Source of the DNA: Parapristionchus giblindavisi | Lineage: Eukaryota; Nematoda; Chromadorea; Rhabditida; Diplogasteridae | Length of the DNA stretch: 64,000 nt | Reading direction: 5' to 3' | Assembly: GCA_943737045.1 (NCBI GenBank) | Contig: CALSFV010000021.1 | Location: 434,001 to 498,000 of the forward strand | In this document: piece after piece, positions 25,295 to 38,070 of the stretch | How positions within the stretch are numbered: the first letter of the stretch is position 1 | Layout of the letters: each line of letters opens with the position of its first letter | Made by a program: the position numbers and the translations under genes | The notes under the pieces: generated by a model | What the model saw: the letters and a program-made list of their open reading frames with translations, nothing else | Database searches by the model: none | Told to the model about the DNA's origin: nothing

Positions 25295-26505
25295 CGCCCT
25301 CGAGGAGTACGGTAAGGAGGTTGCGGCCCGCATGTCCACGGGTTCGCCACGCACCACCACGCCCATCATCGCTACCAGGCCACAATGAACCTCTCCGAGC
25401 AACGGTAGATACCGTATGTCATAGTCATTCTTTCACTTTTCCTGATTCAGGCAACACCACTACCGTACCTACCACGGCAGGTCCCGGAACGTCGGGACCG
25501 GGTACGGTAGCACCTACGGTAGCTACAGCGGGGTCTACAACAGCACCAACTACAGGCACCGGTGTGCCTAAACCGGAAGGAACCACAGGAATGCTGTAGT
25601 AGAATATGCGCAGACAATTTGAACTTATCGATATGGAAAAAGGTTATTCAAGGCACACGAAGTCCTTCGGGAGATCTTTGTGTGCCTTGAATAATGGGAT
25701 GTGCCTACCTTTACCTTTACCGCAGTAGATTGTCGTCAGGAAAAGTGAATAACACGCGTACTCTCGTATTTCGAAACTTGAAGTCTGCACTAGCGTTCCG
25801 CATTCGTGCATTAGTCGTGCAATTCGTGCAATCGTTGCATCATTTTCAGTCATCAGTGACATTTAGCGGTCGCTATTTTTAATGCTTTATTGGAATTTGC
25901 ATTAATCTAACAAAGAAAAGCATTAAAATAGCGACCGCTAAATGCCACTGATGACTGAAAATGATGCAACGATTGCACGAATTGCACGACTAATGCACGA
26001 ATGCGGAACACTAGTCTGCACTTGAAATAGACTTGTAAGTCTACTTCAAGTTAAATGTAAGTCTACTTAAAGTGGTGTGGTATACTGTAATGCATTTCTT
26101 CTATTGTTCTTTCACTTGAGGTAGACTTAAAGTATACTTCAAGCCTGTGACGTAGTTAAGTAGACTTTAAGTTTCGAAATACCAGAGTAGGTGTTCCATG
26201 ATTTATCGATCGTTTCCAGGTGGCGTGACGGAAGCCCCTGAGGGTACTACTGAATCTCCCGGAGAAACCACAAAAGGTGGCGAAGACAAAGAGTTGCCCG
26301 AACAACCACCCGATTCCCTATGGTAAGATCCACCTACCGTAACCCATACAGTAACCGACCAACATATGCCATGACCTACCTACCGTAACCTACAGCAAAT
26401 CAATCAATATCTTACAGGTACCACAAGTTGCGTCCCGTCGCCCAAACTACGGTGCGACCGGTCAAATCGATACTACAGTATCTCGAGATAGTGCTCCCGT
26501 TTTAG
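25295..26505 (+). pseudogene. Thr/Pro-rich protein gene, unit 3 (mirror)
   Basis: Plus-strand mirror of unit 2: W 25295-25404, X 25451-25588, Y 26220-26322, Z 26418-26505. It has the same lesions: stop in W, lost W acceptor, GA donor after X. Confidence 0.5.
25791..26013. mobile_element. 223-bp hAT-type MITE (unit 3)
   Basis: Mirror of 18614-18836. Confidence 0.9.
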
Positions 26506-26860
26506 GTGTGAGCACACCTAACTAACATTTGTTTTTCGATTAAATCGATAAAGATACTTATTTATTTAGATCTGATAAAACTAACTGACAAATAATCAAT
26601 ATAATAATCAATAACGAACAACAGCAACAAGTGGTGGCGATCTACTCAAATCGATGATATCGATCTATATCAGGGTGGAAAGCGTGGGAAAATAACAATA
26701 TTCGAATTAAAATTTGAAAATTAAAATATGAAAGAGTCAAACAATATAAATGAACGGAATTAAACCAGCGGAAAGCCCCTCCACAAAATAGAACATAGTT
26801 GAATTGAGATCGATCGATAACATCTCTGAGACTACAGTATTCCACCGGCTACCGTACTCC

Positions 26861-29051
26861 TTAGGCAGTCGTGGCGGGAGCCGGAAGCACCTTGATGGCC
26901 GCGAGCACGTAGCCGCCGACGACCATCTGCGACATGAGCGGATGCGTCCTGTCGGGAAGAACCTGAAATTCGAATTTTGAACTTCGCGCCAGAACGGAGC
27001 AGACTCAACTCTTGTCCAAATTTGCACAGCACTTCGAAGCGCGATAAAATGTGCGGGAAATTCAAATTCTACCGTACCTGCTGAATTCGGTACATCTGGT
27101 CGCTGAGCATGATGTGCACGCATCCCTTATTGCGCAGCCACTGCTGGGCACGGCAGACGTGCTGAAAATGCGAGTTCAGTTCACGATACTCATTCATGGT
27201 GAGCTACCGTATCCCCGGTTCTGTGATACCTGAATCGTCGGCGAGTACACGACAACGTTGCCGGAGGGACGCAGTTTCGGCCAGACTAGCTCCAATATCG
27301 AGACTGGATCGACCGAACGAGTGCCTGCATTGTTGTTGTACTTGTTTTTTTTTAAATTATGGATAAAATTATAATAAATCAATAAATCAATATTTGCAGG
27401 ACAAAAAAACCTCTCAATCGTATCTTCATATAACACACCATTTTTCTATTCTCTGCTCAAAAGCACACCGCAAGCTAACCTGAAATTCTCCGATCTGGAA
27501 ATGCTTTCACACTTTTTTGTCTAATAGAAAAAAGCGTTGCCAGAGCGGAGATTTAAATAAGCTTGGGTGTGCTTTTAAGCTTTTTCTCAATCATTGATTT
27601 GTCTCAATTTAAGCCAAACATCAATATACGCTAGATATGAGCAATGCCAGTCAATCGATAAGTCTACCGTACCGATCAAGATCGAATCAACGCCCTCGTT
27701 GATCGCGGCGAGACCATCCGCCTCTCGTTGCATCCGCTCCGCCTACAGTATTCTTGGATTATCGATTGGAATATTTTCAGATCAATAACTGATTCTACAG
27801 TAACTTTGAATAATGACTTGTGCATTCTCTGGTATTTCGAAACTTAAAGTCTACTTAAAGTTTTCACTTGAAGTAGACTTGTAATTCTACTTTAAGTTAA
27901 ACGTAAGTCTACTTTAAGTGGTGTGATATACTGTAATGCATTTCGTCAAATGTTCTTTCACTTTAAGTTTACTTAAAGTAAACTTTAAGTCAGTGGCGTA
28001 GTTTAAGTAGACTTTAAGTTTCGAAATACCGGAGTTGTGTCAGAATTTTAAAAAAATGAATAAATTCCTCTAAAAACGCCTCTAAAAAGGCACTCGAAAA
28101 TGTCATTCTCGCACCGATTTTTGCTATTTTAAGGATCCGTGAATGCGAGATTCGTATTTTGACAATTCCCCCGATATTTAAAATTTTTAAAATTTAATTT
28201 TAAATTTGCAAGCCTACCCTCTTCGCGGCGGCCACCGCGCCCCAATCCTTGTAGTCCGAGGGCGCACGCTCTCCTTCAGCCTCCGTCGTCTGCAACTTTA
28301 ACGACTATAAATATTCAACGATTACGAGTGCTTCCAGTGCTCAAAACATCGTTTCAGTCAACGTCGCACACTATGATTTGCGCATGCAACATGCATTCAC
28401 CGGGCGTTGTGTAGATAGTCTATTTCGATCTCGTTAGCCATTTCGGCAAACCTTTACTATACACAGACAGAGAAAGAAACAAGCGTAAAATGAAGCTACA
28501 GCTGACAGTATAGTGGGAAAAATACAACATAAAACAAATATAACACACTCCGTGTTGTAGTGCTCTCTCATAGACAACGAAAGCGAGAGAGCATTGTCAG
28601 AGCAGAGTTTCAAATTAGCTCGGGGTGTGATACACTTTTTGTGTTGTACTTTTATGACTATAGTGTCAACTGCAGTTTCATTTTACACTTTTTTCTCTGT
28701 GTGTATAGTAAAGGTTGGCCGATATGGCTAACGAGATCGAAATAGACGATCTACACAACACCCGGTGAATGCGTGTTTGCGTATGTGCATTACTTTCTTT
28801 TCGAAATCACGATTAAGATTGTTCTTCTTATCCCATCCAAAAACCGCATACACCCCAACCTCATCAGTGTCCATACGCTCCTCCTTCGCTGCTTCGGGAG
28901 TCGACGAAGCTCCGCCCACATCTGCCGTCGTAGCTCCGCCCACTTCTACCGTACCAGCAGGAGCAGTAGCAGCAGGCACCGACTCCTCGGGTTGCTTGAA
29001 CGCTCCGTCCAGGATGCACTCGATACGCACCGGGTAGAAGGTGGAGATCAC
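26861..29051 (-). pseudogene. TRMT6 copy 3 (exons C-H, mirror of copy 2)
   Basis: Minus-strand exons: C 28860-29051, D 28218-28289, E 27673-27742, F 27230-27324, G 27078-27161, H 26861-26962 (stop 26861-26863). It encodes the same protein as copy 2, including SDYKDWG in exon D. The arm ends 208 bp upstream of exon C, in a CAGTAGCGCCGG element, so exons alpha to B are missing. Confidence 0.85.
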
Positions 29052-29259
29052 CTGAGGGCATAGATTGTTGTTTAGAGAAAATTATTATTAACAATATTAA
29101 TAATATTTAAAATAATAAATTTCAAAATTAATTATATTAATAGATGTACAAGAATAAGTATGCATGCACTTTATATTTCTAAAATAATTAAGTTATCGAA
29201 CTGTGTAAGTAAGTATGTAATAACTTGCCCCATGATGTTTCGGCCGCTACGTCTAAAGA

Positions 29260-29660
29260 TCAGGAATCACCAAGAGAATCAGTTTGCTGCTTTGAACGCG
29301 TTTCAAGCTCTTCTAGAAGCCGAGATATGATTTTGCGACCGCGAAATTGCAGCAACTCTGCAGCCAATACCCGAATTCGCAGCAACCTGAAATTTTTTTC
29401 CTGGATAGGCCTTGTAGTTCTCTCAACTCTCACGAAGTTTGACAAGTACGAAAAAATCCCTGAAAGAATAATGAATTTTCGAAAAAGTGTTGTTCGGTTG
29501 CGTCATCACTATGCAATAACTAGAAAGGCCCGTGAGACCTTATAAGAGGATCGAATACGTACATACTGTGGGTACATCATGTACAAGTTGCAGCTTGATA
29601 TATCAACTGACGCCAAAATTACACCAGAAATAAAAAGTGTATTTTGACTTTCCGGCGCTA
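29260..29660. mobile_element. CAGTAGCGCCGG element, second copy (reversed)
   Basis: About 400 bp, nearly the same as 22286-22690 in reverse. It begins exactly where the right palindrome arm stops and ends in a short (AT)n. It contains open stretches on both strands but no recognised transposase. The TA-flanked CAGTAGCGCCGG end suggests a Tc1/mariner-like family, which is weak evidence. Confidence 0.5.
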
Positions 29661-30085
29661 CTGTATATATATATATAAACTAATAATATTAATAGATATG
29701 CAAGCATAGGTTTGTATGCGCTTTAAATGTAAAAGTTTTGAAATATATAGGTTAGCTAATAATGTGCCCTTTGGTGTATCGGCCGCCACGTCTAATGTAT
29801 TTATTTTCTCTAGCAGAATGAAATAAATGTTGCTGTGAGCAAAATTCTCCAGCCATGAGTAAGCGTTTTGGCCAACCTTCACTTAGTATACTTTGCGCGC
29901 GAAACATGCATTCGCTAGGTGAGAACACTTTGAATTTATCGACATGCTAAAACATCAACATCAAATATAACATGTATCAAGGAATAGTTTACTTTAATGA
30001 ATAATTATTCGTCGCCTTTTATCATTTATTTTCCCCATTTCCAACAGCGCTTATTGTTAGTTACTTTTCCTATCATACATTTTAA

Positions 30086-30350
30086 GCAAACCGGTGCCTG
30101 TAACTAGTGCTGTTGTAGACCCCGCTGGAGCTACCGTAGGTGCTACCGTACCCGGTCCCGACGTTCCGGGACCTGCCGTGGTAGGTACGGTAGTGGTAAT
30201 CAGGAAAAGCGAGTTTGACTACGGTATGCATGACCTACCGTTGCTCGGTGAGGTTCGGTGTGGCCTTGTAGCGATGATGGGCGTGGTGGTGCGTGGCGGG
30301 CCCGTGGACATACGGGCTGCAACCTCCTTACCGTACTCCTCGAGGACGGC
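30086..30350 (-). pseudogene. Thr/Pro-rich gene fragment fused to TRMT6 intron sequence
   Basis: Exon W (30239-30350) is intact here: acceptor CCGTAG, open frame AVLEEYGKEVAARMSTGPPR and on, donor AACG followed by GTAGGT. Exon X is damaged: eight bases including its acceptor are missing, and its 3' end is cut at about 30085, where sequence normally found before TRMT6 exon A (29990-30083) is joined. Y and Z are absent. Confidence 0.55.
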
Positions 30351-30596
30351 CTACGGTAAGGAATACGGTAGGAATGGATTATTGATCAGAATTGGCAATA
30401 CGATTATCTTCATTTGGTGTGTGTAAAATGCTGTGTGAGTCCAGATAGTATGAAGAGAAAACTTTATAAAGTAAATGACTGATCAGAATTATGTATTTTT
30501 ATTCTTAACTGAATCGATGGGGATCCTAATGCAGTGATTTACAGGTTAGTAGTCTGACATTCGAGACATGGTCCCGTTCAATCAAGTGTCTAACAT

Positions 30597-30669
30597 GGCC
30601 GCGTGGCGCAATGGATAACGCGTCTGCCTACGGAGCAGAAGATTGTAGGTTCGATCCCTACCGTGGTCG
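30597..30669 (+). tRNA. tRNA-Arg(ACG), copy 4
   Basis: Same mature sequence as copy 2. Flanks belong to the other lineage (CAAGTGTCTAACAT upstream, shared with the copy at 39993). Confidence 0.92.
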
Positions 30670-31186
30670 TAATATTTTGCGCGTTTTACGAAATAAAGTA
30701 CACCTTACAAGGACCGTCTGCGGTCTCTTATACCCTCTTATACCTCGTAAACGTACCCTCTCACATTTCACTCCACCTTTTCAGACTATGACTTCTCTCG
30801 CAGCAGTACGTCTCCGAAACTTTGGATCGTTTTAGATTCTTTTTAGTTTTTTTCTTCTTTAAAGATGGAGACCCTAGAGTTTTTTCGTAATAAGACTGTT
30901 CGGATAGAATGATAGAGGTTCATCACACGAATCGAAAGACATATCTGATATTGATTCCAGTTTTTTAAAGCTCACTATGCGCATTTAAAGTACAACTTTC
31001 AAGGCATGTAGAGAGTGCCCATACGATTTGCATACTTGCTCTCTCATTTTCTCATTGTCCCTTACGCCAATTACCATATTAAACAATAGCCAACATGCTT
31101 ATCATGGCGGGAGTCAGTCATGCCAACTCAAGGGTCTCCATCTTTAAACTCTAACCCATTTTTAGTCTTCCTTTTTGTCTCTTTCT

Positions 31187-32008
31187 TTATAATTTGATGT
31201 CTAGTACGGTACATACATCACTCTGTGGTCCGCACGCGAACGTTCCATTCAGATAAATGAGCGTATAGGGCGGACAGCGGGCTGGATAAGAGCACGCTTG
31301 GATCCTACAATGACGAGTCTCGCGGAAGTCACCACTGAAATTAAATTAAATTAATTAATTTATTTTATTGAGCGTGCTCAACAAGGGCGTTTCATCAAGT
31401 CTTACAAAATGTTCGAGTTCAAGGAAATTATGTGAAATAATAGAAATTAGAATTCTATTACGATAGATTGAGAATTCTTACGGAACCTGGGGATATTTTC
31501 TAACCAATCACGATAGATCTGTTCAATGCATACAGGGAAAAAGTGTTAAAGAACACAACCCCATCTATGATACACCGAGCACAAAACCTGTAGTGTTTTA
31601 TATTTAACACTTTATTGCTGTTATTCTTTCAGGTGTTGTTCAGTTTTGCACTTTTTTCTCTGTGTATGTCTAGACCTTTTTTAAATATACATAAATCAGT
31701 CACAGATCACATGCAGATACATATCAGATAAATTCAGAAAATGTTACTGTACAGAGCTTGTACAGAGGAGATTCATAGGATTGCTGACCGGAACCGCAAA
31801 TAAGCACTCCCGACAAGGACATCCAGCTGCAGCTGTAGTACACGTGCGCCTGCGCACTACCGTGCCGCACGCGCCGCAATCCGCGTTGCATCTGGAACTA
31901 CCGTAATCGGACAATCGCCACAGGACCCGGCTCGATTAAAACCATACCCCATGTCCTCGTACCAGTCACTCCAGACAAAGGACGAGCAAGACGTCGTTGT
32001 AGTTCCAC
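31187..32008 (-). pseudogene. Cysteine-rich secreted-type protein gene, broken copy
   Basis: Minus-strand exons P 31948-32008, Q about 31812-31897, R 31187-31334 (TAA). P reads SCSSFVWSDWYEDM, Q CNADCGACGTVVRRRTC, R CRIQACSYPARCPPY then NGTFACGPQSD. The W..W and C..CG.CGT..RRRTC pattern resembles thrombospondin-like cysteine-rich domains common in nematode secreted proteins. The Q donor is GGGAGT where the 60-kb copy has GTGAGT, so splicing to R is probably lost. Only about 35 bp of the Thr-rich exon before P remain before unrelated repeat DNA at about 32205. Intron P/Q is 50 nt and ends in TTACGGTAG. Confidence 0.7.
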
Positions 32009-32440
32009 CTGGATTATTGATTTATCGATTGGTTCATGGATGTATCGATTTATTCATTGATTGATTCATTGATTTATTGATTGATTCATTGATTTATTGA
32101 TTGATTGATTCATTGATTGATTTATTGATTGATTCATTGATTTATCGATTGATCAATCAAACCTGTAGTAGTTGAGGAACCGTCAGTGGGTACGAGAACG
32201 TTTTAGCCAGCCTTCACTTATAGTTAGTATACTTTGCGCGCGAAACATGCATGTGCTAGGCTAACTGTTTGTCGACATGTCCAAACAAACGCAACATGCA
32301 TCAAGGAATAGGTTACTAAGAGGGTTAATCAATAAATATTTTTGTATTTGTATAATAATAATAATGTATTAATAATATTTATCCTGTCACTATATCATAT
32401 GCAGGGGGGGAGGGGGGGGAGGGAACAGTACATAGAGTTA
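32009..32440. repeat. TTGATT-rich tandem repeat and simple sequence
   Basis: 32015-32160 is a degenerate ATTGATTTATTG/ATTGATTCATTG tandem repeat in the intron before exon P. A mirrored relative lies at 59880-59980. G-rich and TA-rich low-complexity sequence follows. No gene is seen. Confidence 0.7.
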
Positions 32441-32444
32441 TCGT

Positions 32445-32935
32445 ACATGTAAAAATCATTATATCATGAACGGTGTGAATGGGTCTGAACGGATCAGGCC
32501 GATCAAGATTTTGAGCGAGCGATTATGAGCGAACCGAACATTTTCGTAATTTCTCTTTGTTTTCATTGTTTTTCTCTTATTCGAATCTACTATATTAAAG
32601 TAAATTAGGCCAAAATATTGCCATTTAACCGAAATCATTGCTTGGACGTTGAATAAACTGTTCCGATTATACGCTGAATAATTAGGTCAATTTTGGTTCA
32701 CTGGGGCAATTTATGGGGCAGTGAAAGGAATGATTTCTGTTAAATGGCAATATTTTGGCCTAATTTCTTTTGATATAGTAGATTCGAATAAGAGAAAAAC
32801 AATGAAAACAAAGAGAAATTACGAAAATGTTCGGTTCGCTCAAAATCGCTCGCTCAAAATCTTGATTGGCCTGATCCGTTCAGACCCATTCACACCGTTC
32901 ATGATACTTGATTTTTACATGGACGATACTCATTA
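32445..32935. mobile_element. ~490-bp fold-back element
   Basis: Two arms of about 190 bp are inverted: GTACATGTAAAAATCA at the left and TGATTTTTACATGGAC at the right, continuing through GAACGGTGTGAATGGGTCTG and its complement. No coding sequence is seen. Confidence 0.75.
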
Positions 32936-33419
32936 ATACAGTTAATGAATATTTTTACTTTTTAATTATTCATCGTCATCTCCTATTTGTCCATTTCCGA
33001 CAGCAATTTTTATTAAAATGTAATAAAAAATATAAAAGGAAACGTTTTATGGTTGTACTTGTACTAGACGTTGTGTACGGCGCTTGGTGTATTGTGCGGC
33101 GTTACTTTTCCCTTACGGGCCTCTTCCGTAATGACTGAAACTCCAGGGTGTATTTTGCTAATGATGCTTGACATAAATAGGTATAATATTAATAAATGAT
33201 ATAAATATTATTGTTATGCCAAATTTCTCTTAGATCACAGCTTAAACGTTGGTCGGTAAGGGAATAGACAAAGTATACTATTATACCTGGTGAATGCGTG
33301 TTTCGTGTTTATATGACAGTATGCGAACGTTGGCTGAAACGATGTTCTTGGTTTGATTAAAAAAATTTTCTGAAAAAAATTTTTAAAAAATAAAAATAAA
33401 ACTTATCTTACATTGAATA

Positions 33420-34438
33420 AATGTGACAACAAGTGACAAATAAAAAGCGTGAATGCTGTTGGGGAGCGTGTGTTTATGTGAGATGATGCGAATGAAGAGA
33501 CGATTAAGAAGCTAACCTCATTCATACATTACCATACCCTCGCAATGCGAGGATTGACCCACTATATAAAGCCCATTTTAGGCCACTTGATGCGAAAGAA
33601 AGCTAAAAAATGACGATTGTTAAACGAAAATAACGAATTTTGTGAATCAACCCACCCTATTTCGAGAATTGACCCACTATATAAAAATAAACGGCGTGGG
33701 TATCGAAAATGTATGACCTCATTGGCTTAGTGGCAGAGCGTTTTTCACTGCTTCATTCCGCACCATACATTTTCGGTACCCTCGCCGTCTATTTTTATAT
33801 ACTGGGTCAAGTCTCGAAATAGGGTGGGTTCATACATAAAATTCGTTATTTTCGCCTAAAAAATCGTCATTTTTAGCTTCTTTTTTTTTATCAAGTGGCC
33901 TAAAATGGCCCTTATATAGTGGGTCAATCCTCGCACTGCGAGGGTATGGCAATGTATGGTTCCGCACACTTTTTCTTACAATTAAATTAATAATATTAAT
34001 AGATGTACAAGAATAAGTATGCATGCACTTTAAATGTCATTTTGTTAAATAAATAAGTTAGCTAATAATGTGCCTTATGGTGTTTCGGCAGCTACTCCAA
34101 GTCAAGTGTAATTTTTTATTCAAAATATTCTGATCGTTGCTAAACATTATATCTATTAATATCACTGTCCTAGCAGTGATCTCCCGCGGGACTTGGTGTG
34201 CCTTGAATAACCTTTACCTTTGCCATTTACTCTTTAGACGTAGCGGCCGAAACATCATGGGGCAAGTTATTACATACTTACTTACACAGTTCGATAACTT
34301 AATTATTTTAGAAATATAAAGTGCATGCATACTTATTCTTGTACATCTATTAATATAATTTATTTTGAAATTTATTATTTTAAATATTATTAATATTGTT
34401 AATAATAATTTTCTCTAAACAACAATCTATGCCCTCAG
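33420..34438. repeat. MITE block upstream of TRMT6 copy 4
   Basis: It is the same DNA as 14114-15150 in opposite orientation. It includes two GACCCACTATATA MITEs, a tRNA-A-box-like TTGGCTTAGTGGCAGAGCG at about 33721, and the CAAGGCACACC hairpin. No exon A or B is present. Confidence 0.75.
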
Positions 34439-36667
34439 GTGATCTCCACCTTCTATCCGGTGCGTATCGAGTGCATCCTGGACGGAGCGTTCAAGCAGCC
34501 CGAGGAGTCGGTGCCTGCTGCTGGTGGTACGGTAGAAGTGGGCGGAGCTACCACAGCAGATGTGGGCGGAGCTTCGTCGACTCCCGCAGCAGCGAAGGAG
34601 GAGCGTATGGACACTGATGAGGTTGGGGTGTATGCGGTTTTTGGATGGGATAAGAAGAACAATCTTAATCGTGATTTCGAAAAGAAAGTAATGCACACAC
34701 ACAAACATGCATTCACCGGGTGTTGTGTAGATTGTATATTAATTAATTAATTAATTAATTTATCTACGCCTCGATCTCGTTAGAAATTCCGGCCAACCTT
34801 TACTATACACACAGAGAAAAAAGTGTAAAATGAAACTGCAGTTGACACTATAGTCATAAAAATACAACATAAAAAGTGTATCACACCCCGAGCTAATTTG
34901 AAACTCTGCTCTGACAATACTCTCTCGCTTTCGTTGTCTATGAGAGAGCACTACAACACGGAGTGTGTTATATTTGTTTTATGTTGTATTTTTACCACTA
35001 TACTGTCAGCTGTAGCTTCATTTTACGCTTGTTTCTTTCTCTGTCTGTGTATAGTAAAGGTTGGCCGAAATGGCTAACGAGATCGAAATAGACGATCTAC
35101 ACAACGCCCGGTGAATGCGTGTTGCATGCGCAAATCATAGTGTGCGACGTTGGCTGAAACGATGTTCGTGTGCGACGTTGACTGAAACGATGTTTTGAGC
35201 ACTGGAAGTTCGTAATCGTTGAATATTTATAGTCGTTGAAGTTGCAGACGACGGAGGCTGAAGGAGATCGTGCGCCCTCGGGCGACAAGGACTGGGGCGC
35301 GGTGGCCGCCGCGAAGAGGGTAGGCTTAAATTTAAAATTCAAATTAAAAATAAAAAAATGCCGGGGAAATACTGTCAAAATACGAATCTCGCATTCATGG
35401 ACCCTTATAATAGCAAAAATCGGTGCGAGAATAATATTTTCGGGTGCCTTTTTAGATTTTTAGAGGAATTTATTCATTTTTTAAAATTCTGACACAACTC
35501 CGGTATTTCGAAACTTAAAGTCTACTTAAACTACGCCACTGACTTAAAGTTTACTTTAAGTAAACTTAAAGTGAAAGAACATTTGACGAAATGCATTACA
35601 GTATATCACACCACTTAAAGTTGACTTACGTTTAACTTTAAGTAGACTTACAAGTCTACTTCAAGTGAAGACTTTAAGTAGACTTTAAGTTTCGAAATAC
35701 CAGAGAATGCACAAGTGATTATTCAAAGTTACTGTAGAACCAGTTATTGATCTGAAAATATTCCAATCGATAATCCAAGAATACTGTAGGCGGAGCGAAT
35801 GCAACGAGAGGCGGATGGTCTCGCCGCGATCAACGAGGGCGTTGATTCGATCTTGATCGGTACGGTAGACTTATCGATTGACTGGCATTGCTCATATCTA
35901 GCGTATATTGATGTTTGGCTTAAATTGAGACAAATCAATGATTGAGAAAAAGCTTAAAAGCACACCCAAGCTTATTTAAATCTCCGCTCTGGCAACGCTT
36001 TTTTCTATTAGACAAAAAAGTGTGAAAGCATTTCCAAATCGGAGAATTTCAGGTTAGCTTGCGGTGCTTTTGAGCAGAGAATAGAAAAATGGTGTGCTAT
36101 ATGAAGATACGATTGAGAGGTTTTTTTGTCCTGCAAATATTGATTTATTGATTTATTATAATTTTATCCATAATTAAAAAAAACAAGTACAACAACAATG
36201 CAGGCACTCGTTCGGTCGATCCAGTCTCGATATTGGAGCTAGTCTGGCCGAAACTGCGTCCCTCCGGCAACATTGTCGTGTACTCGCCGACGATTCAGGT
36301 ATCACAGAACCGGGGATACGGTATCTCACCATGAATGAGTATCGTGAACTGAACTCGCCTTTTCAGCACGTCTGCCGTGCCCAGCAGTGGCTGCGCAATA
36401 AGGGATGCGTGCACATCATGCTCAGCGACCAGATGTACCGAATTCAGCAGGTACGGTAGAATTTGAATTTCCCGCACATTTTATCGCGCTTCGAAGTGCT
36501 GTGCAAATCTGGACAAGAGTTGAGTCTGATCCGTTCTGGCGCGAAGTTCAAAATTCGAATTTCAGGTTCTTCCCGACAGGACGCATCCGCTCATGTCGCA
36601 GATGGTGGTCGGCGGCTACGTGCTCGCGGCCATCAAGGTGCTTCCGGCTCCCGCCACGACTGCCTAA
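34439..36667 (+). pseudogene. TRMT6 copy 4 (exons C-H, 5' truncated)
   Basis: Exons: C 34439-34621 (two linker units), D 35248-35319, E 35790-35859, F 36204-36298, G 36367-36450, H 36566-36667 (TAA). All are open and in phase. Upstream DNA is the 33420-34438 repeat block, so exons alpha to B are missing. The sequence just before exon C matches copies 2 and 3, but the downstream Thr/Pro gene matches the 30-kb and unit 6 lineage: a mosaic. Confidence 0.85.
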
Positions 36668-37647
36668 GGAATACGGTAGCCGGTGGAATACTGTAGTCTC
36701 AGAGATGTTATCGATCGATCTCATTTCAACTATGTTCTATTTTGTGGAGGTGCTTTCCGCTGGTTTAATTCCGTTCATTTATATTGTTTGACTCTTTCAT
36801 ATCCATCACTCAGTTTCTATCCTGTTATTTATTTTAATTTTCAAATTTTAATTCGAATATTGTTATTTTCCCACGCTTTCCACCCTGATATAGATCGATA
36901 TCATCGATTTGAGTAGATCGCCACCACTTGTTGCTGTTGTTCGTTATTGATTATTATATTGATTATTTGTCAGTTAGTTTTATCAGATCTAAATAAATAA
37001 GTATCTTTATCGATTTAATCGAAAAACAAATGTTAGTTAGGTGTGCTCACACCTAAAACGGGAGCACTATCTCGAGATACTGTAGTATCGATTTGACCGG
37101 TCGCACCGTAGTTTGGGCGACGGGGCGCAACTTGTGGTACCTGTAAGATATTGATTGATTTGCTGTAGGTTACGGTAGGTGGATCTTACCATAGGGAATC
37201 GGGTGGTTGTTCGGGCAGCTCTTTGTCTTCACCACCTTCTTTTGTGGTTTCTCCGTCGGGAGATTCAGTAGTACCCTCAGTGGCTTCCGTCACGCCACCT
37301 GGAAACGATCGATAAATCATGGAACACCTACTCTGGTATTTCGAAACTTAAAGTCTACTTAACTGCGTCACAGACTTGAAGTATACTTTAAGTCTACTTC
37401 AAGTGAAAGAACAATAGAAGAAATGCATTACAGTATATCACACCACTTAAAGTAGACTTACGTTTAACGTGAAGTAGACTTACAAGTCTACTTCAAGTGC
37501 AGACTTTAAGTTTCGAAATACGAGAGTACGCGTGTTATTCACTTTTCCTGACGACAATCTACTGCGGTAAAGGTAAAGGTAGGCACATCCCATTATTCAA
37601 GGCACACAAAGATCTCCCGAAGGACTTCGTGTGCCTTGAATAACCTT

Positions 37648-37892
37648 CGTCGCCTTAGGAAATCTAGGCGAGGGAGATGAGAGAGATCGGCAGGCGCCGC
37701 CCTCTCTCCTCACTCTCGGTTGCTCTCTTGATTAGGGGATGGTGACCTCCTCTCTCGCTCTGTAGGAGATTCATAGTAATGCGACACGCTTTATATAGTT
37801 TGACCATAGTTCCTACATCTGATTCACGGTAGTTAGATTAGGAACACACAATAGCTTGGCTTCAACTTGGGATTAGGAAGTACCAGGTTACG
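37648..37892. mobile_element. 245-bp insertion in X/Y intron
   Basis: It interrupts GAATAACCTTTTTCCATAT, which is whole in units 1, 2 and 5. CCTT flanks both sides. It carries CTCTCTC/GAGAGA-rich sequence and no clear terminal repeats. Confidence 0.6.
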
Positions 37893-38070
37893 CCTTTTTC
37901 CATATCGATAAGTTCAAATTGTCTGCGTATATTCTACCACATCATACCTGTGGTTCCTTCCGGTTTAGGCACACCGGTGCCTGTAATTGGTGCTGTTGTA
38001 GACCCCGCTGGAGCTACCGTAGGTGCCACCGTACCCGGTCCCGACGTTCCGGGACCTGCCGTGGTAGGTA

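Noticed and set aside
29225..29545. 106-codon frame at the palindrome edge as a transposase
   Set aside because: No DDE or HTH motif could be seen, and the frame crosses the arm/element boundary.
33715..33770. tRNA gene at TTGGCTTAGTGGCAGAGCG
   Set aside because: Only an A-box-like word is present; no T arm or acceptor pairing follows.
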